DNA from: Halomonas elongata DSM 2581 | Lineage (GTDB): Bacteria; Pseudomonadota; Gammaproteobacteria; Pseudomonadales; Halomonadaceae | Direction: 5' to 3' | Assembly: GCF_000196875.2 (NCBI RefSeq) | Contig: NC_014532.2 | Span: 2,604,001-2,668,000, forward strand | Length of the DNA stretch: 64,000 bases | Shown: positions 63,038-64,000 of the stretch, in pieces | Numbering within the stretch: position 1 is the first letter of the stretch | How the letters are laid out: every line of letters begins with the position of its first letter | Notes under the pieces: generated by a model | Seen by the model: the letters and a program-made list of their open reading frames with translations, nothing else | Database searches by the model: none | Told to the model about the DNA's origin: nothing | Position numbers and translations under genes: made by a program

Positions 63038-64000
63038 TCAAGCGCGCGACATCAGCGGCCCCGGGTTCTTCAGGTAATCCTCCTTGATCTTCTTGGCCGA
63101 CCAGTAGGTCAACGCAGCGATCAGATCGGTCGGATTGGCCTGGAAGTTCTGCGGGAAAGCATTGCCACCGGGCACGAAAACGTTGTGCACGTCCCAGCTC
63201 TGCAGATAACGGTTGAGCGCGGAATTACTCGGATCGGTTCCCATGACGGCGCCACCGACATTGTGCGTCGAAACATAGCTGGTCACCTTGAAGTGATCGC
63301 CGCTCAACCGGAAGCTTTCCTCCATGTGGTTCGGTTTGAGCACATCAGCAATCTCGCGCAACCGATCACGCATGAAGCGCGACAACTTCAGCTCGTTTTC
63401 CTTCCAGTCGAAGGTCATGCGCAGCAGCGGCATGCCATAAGGATCCTTCCAGGTCGGGTCGAGATCGAGCATGTTGGTGCGATAGGACATCACGCTGCCG
63501 GTCATCGACAGCTTCATGTGATGCCCATAATACTTCTGCAGCGCATCCTTGTAGCCTTGCCCCCAGCTCGGCGTGTCCTTGGGTAACGGCGTATTGATCG
63601 GCGTACCGCTGGCCTGCGAGGAGTGCATCTTGGCACCGCCGATGAAACCGTGCGACGCACTGTCGAAATTGCCCGGCGAGAAGTCATTGAACATCCTGCC
63701 GGTAGCACCCGCAGTGGCGAAGGGGTTGAACTCGATATCATCGAAGTACATGTGGATACCCCCGCCGATCTGGTAGGAGTAATTGCGCCCTACCGTACCG
63801 GTGCGCGACACGGGATCATACATCTGGCCGATGCCGGAATTGAGCATCAGACGCACGTTGTTCAGCGCGTAGGAAGCCAGAACAACCATATCCGCTGGCT
63901 GGAAAACTTCCTCGCCATTCTCGTCGATATAAGTCACGCCGGTCGCGGTCTTGCCGTCCGCGGCCAGCTCGACACGAGTCACATTGGCATGGGTGCGATA
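63038..64000 (-). CDS. Gluconate 2-dehydrogenase-type GMC flavoprotein, C-terminal part
   Basis: Partial gene: the 5' end is beyond the window (codons run without a start through base 64000). The visible ~320 residues include VVLASYALNNVRLMLNSGIG and the C-terminal catalytic region STHNVGGAVMGTDPSNSALNRYLQSWDVHNVFVPGGNAFPQN. This is the pattern of the membrane-bound gluconate/sugar-acid dehydrogenase large subunit. The next genes would be expected to be a small subunit and cytochrome, outside the window. Confidence 0.88.
   Translation of the reverse strand, partial: YRTHANVTRVELAADGKTATGVTYIDENGEEVFQPADMVVLASYALNNVRLMLNSGIGQMYDPVSRTGTVGRNYSYQIGGGIHMYFDDIEFNPFATAGATGRMFNDFSPGNFDSASHGFIGGAKMHSSQASGTPINTPLPKDTPSWGQGYKDALQKYYGHHMKLSMTGSVMSYRTNMLDLDPTWKDPYGMPLLRMTFDWKENELKLSRFMRDRLREIADVLKPNHMEESFRLSGDHFKVTSYVSTHNVGGAVMGTDPSNSALNRYLQSWDVHNVFVPGGNAFPQNFQANPTDLIAALTYWSAKKIKEDYLKNPGPLMSRA

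Noticed and set aside
1..64000. tRNA, rRNA, CRISPR, IS or prophage elements
   Set aside because: None recognised on either strand; no transposase or integrase motifs, and no regularly spaced direct repeats.

Overview
The window is high-GC, densely coded DNA typical of a gammaproteobacterium. The type II secretion operon, the NasT/NasS-controlled nitrate assimilation cluster, the sodium-coupled symporters and the overall gene set look most like a halophilic Halomonadaceae member (Halomonas or a relative). That placement is inferred from protein content, not from a marker gene. No rRNA, tRNA, CRISPR array, prophage or insertion sequence was found.

Region by region. (1) 1-10567: a type II secretion operon gspC(partial)-D-E-F-G-H-I-J-K-L-M-N on the + strand, with mostly overlapping or nearly touching genes. 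(2) 10558-20887: assimilatory nitrate/nitrite reduction. nasA and cobA lie on the - strand. The regulators nasT and nasS and then a reductase-nirB-nirD operon lie on the + strand. Both structural operons have a leader with an ANTAR-type hexaloop hairpin followed by a terminator. The nasA promoter is a textbook sigma-54 site with an NtrC-type palindrome about 100 bp upstream. (3) 21178-33929: housekeeping and stress genes: a PIN/PhoH ATPase, zinc ribbon, esterase, cold-shock protein, GMC oxidoreductase, FMN glutamate-synthase-like protein, two divergent PepSY proteins with a two-component system, an HPP membrane protein, a PhoD-like phosphatase and YtoQ. (4) 34174-39965: ChaC, threonine ammonia-lyase, an unusual 579-residue isocitrate dehydrogenase with an internal tandem duplication, YnfA, and a MerR regulator with an MFS transporter. 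(5) 40062-50116: two convergent catabolic modules. Each has M20-family amidohydrolase(s), a tiny membrane protein and a sodium:solute symporter. One sits beside a LysR regulator. The other starts at a sigma-54 promoter and ends in a sigma-54 enhancer-binding protein. (6) 50206-58020: PepSY-TM and DUF2946 proteins, a multidrug MFS, SstT, an aldo/keto reductase, and an XRE-cupin/azlC/azlD exporter operon with a perfect palindromic operator. (7) 58100-62917: a cell-surface group (PAP2 phosphatase, O-antigen ligase, GT4 glycosyltransferase, PIG-L deacetylase). (8) 63038-end: the C-terminal part of a gluconate-2-dehydrogenase-like GMC flavoprotein.

Working together: the nitrate cluster supplies the siroheme methyltransferase (CobA) needed by NirB, and puts reductases, sensors and RNA control in one locus. 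No nitrate transporter is present here. The two amidohydrolase-symporter modules look like complete uptake-plus-hydrolysis units for N-acyl, N-carbamoyl or amide-linked amino acids. Their substrates cannot be read from sequence.
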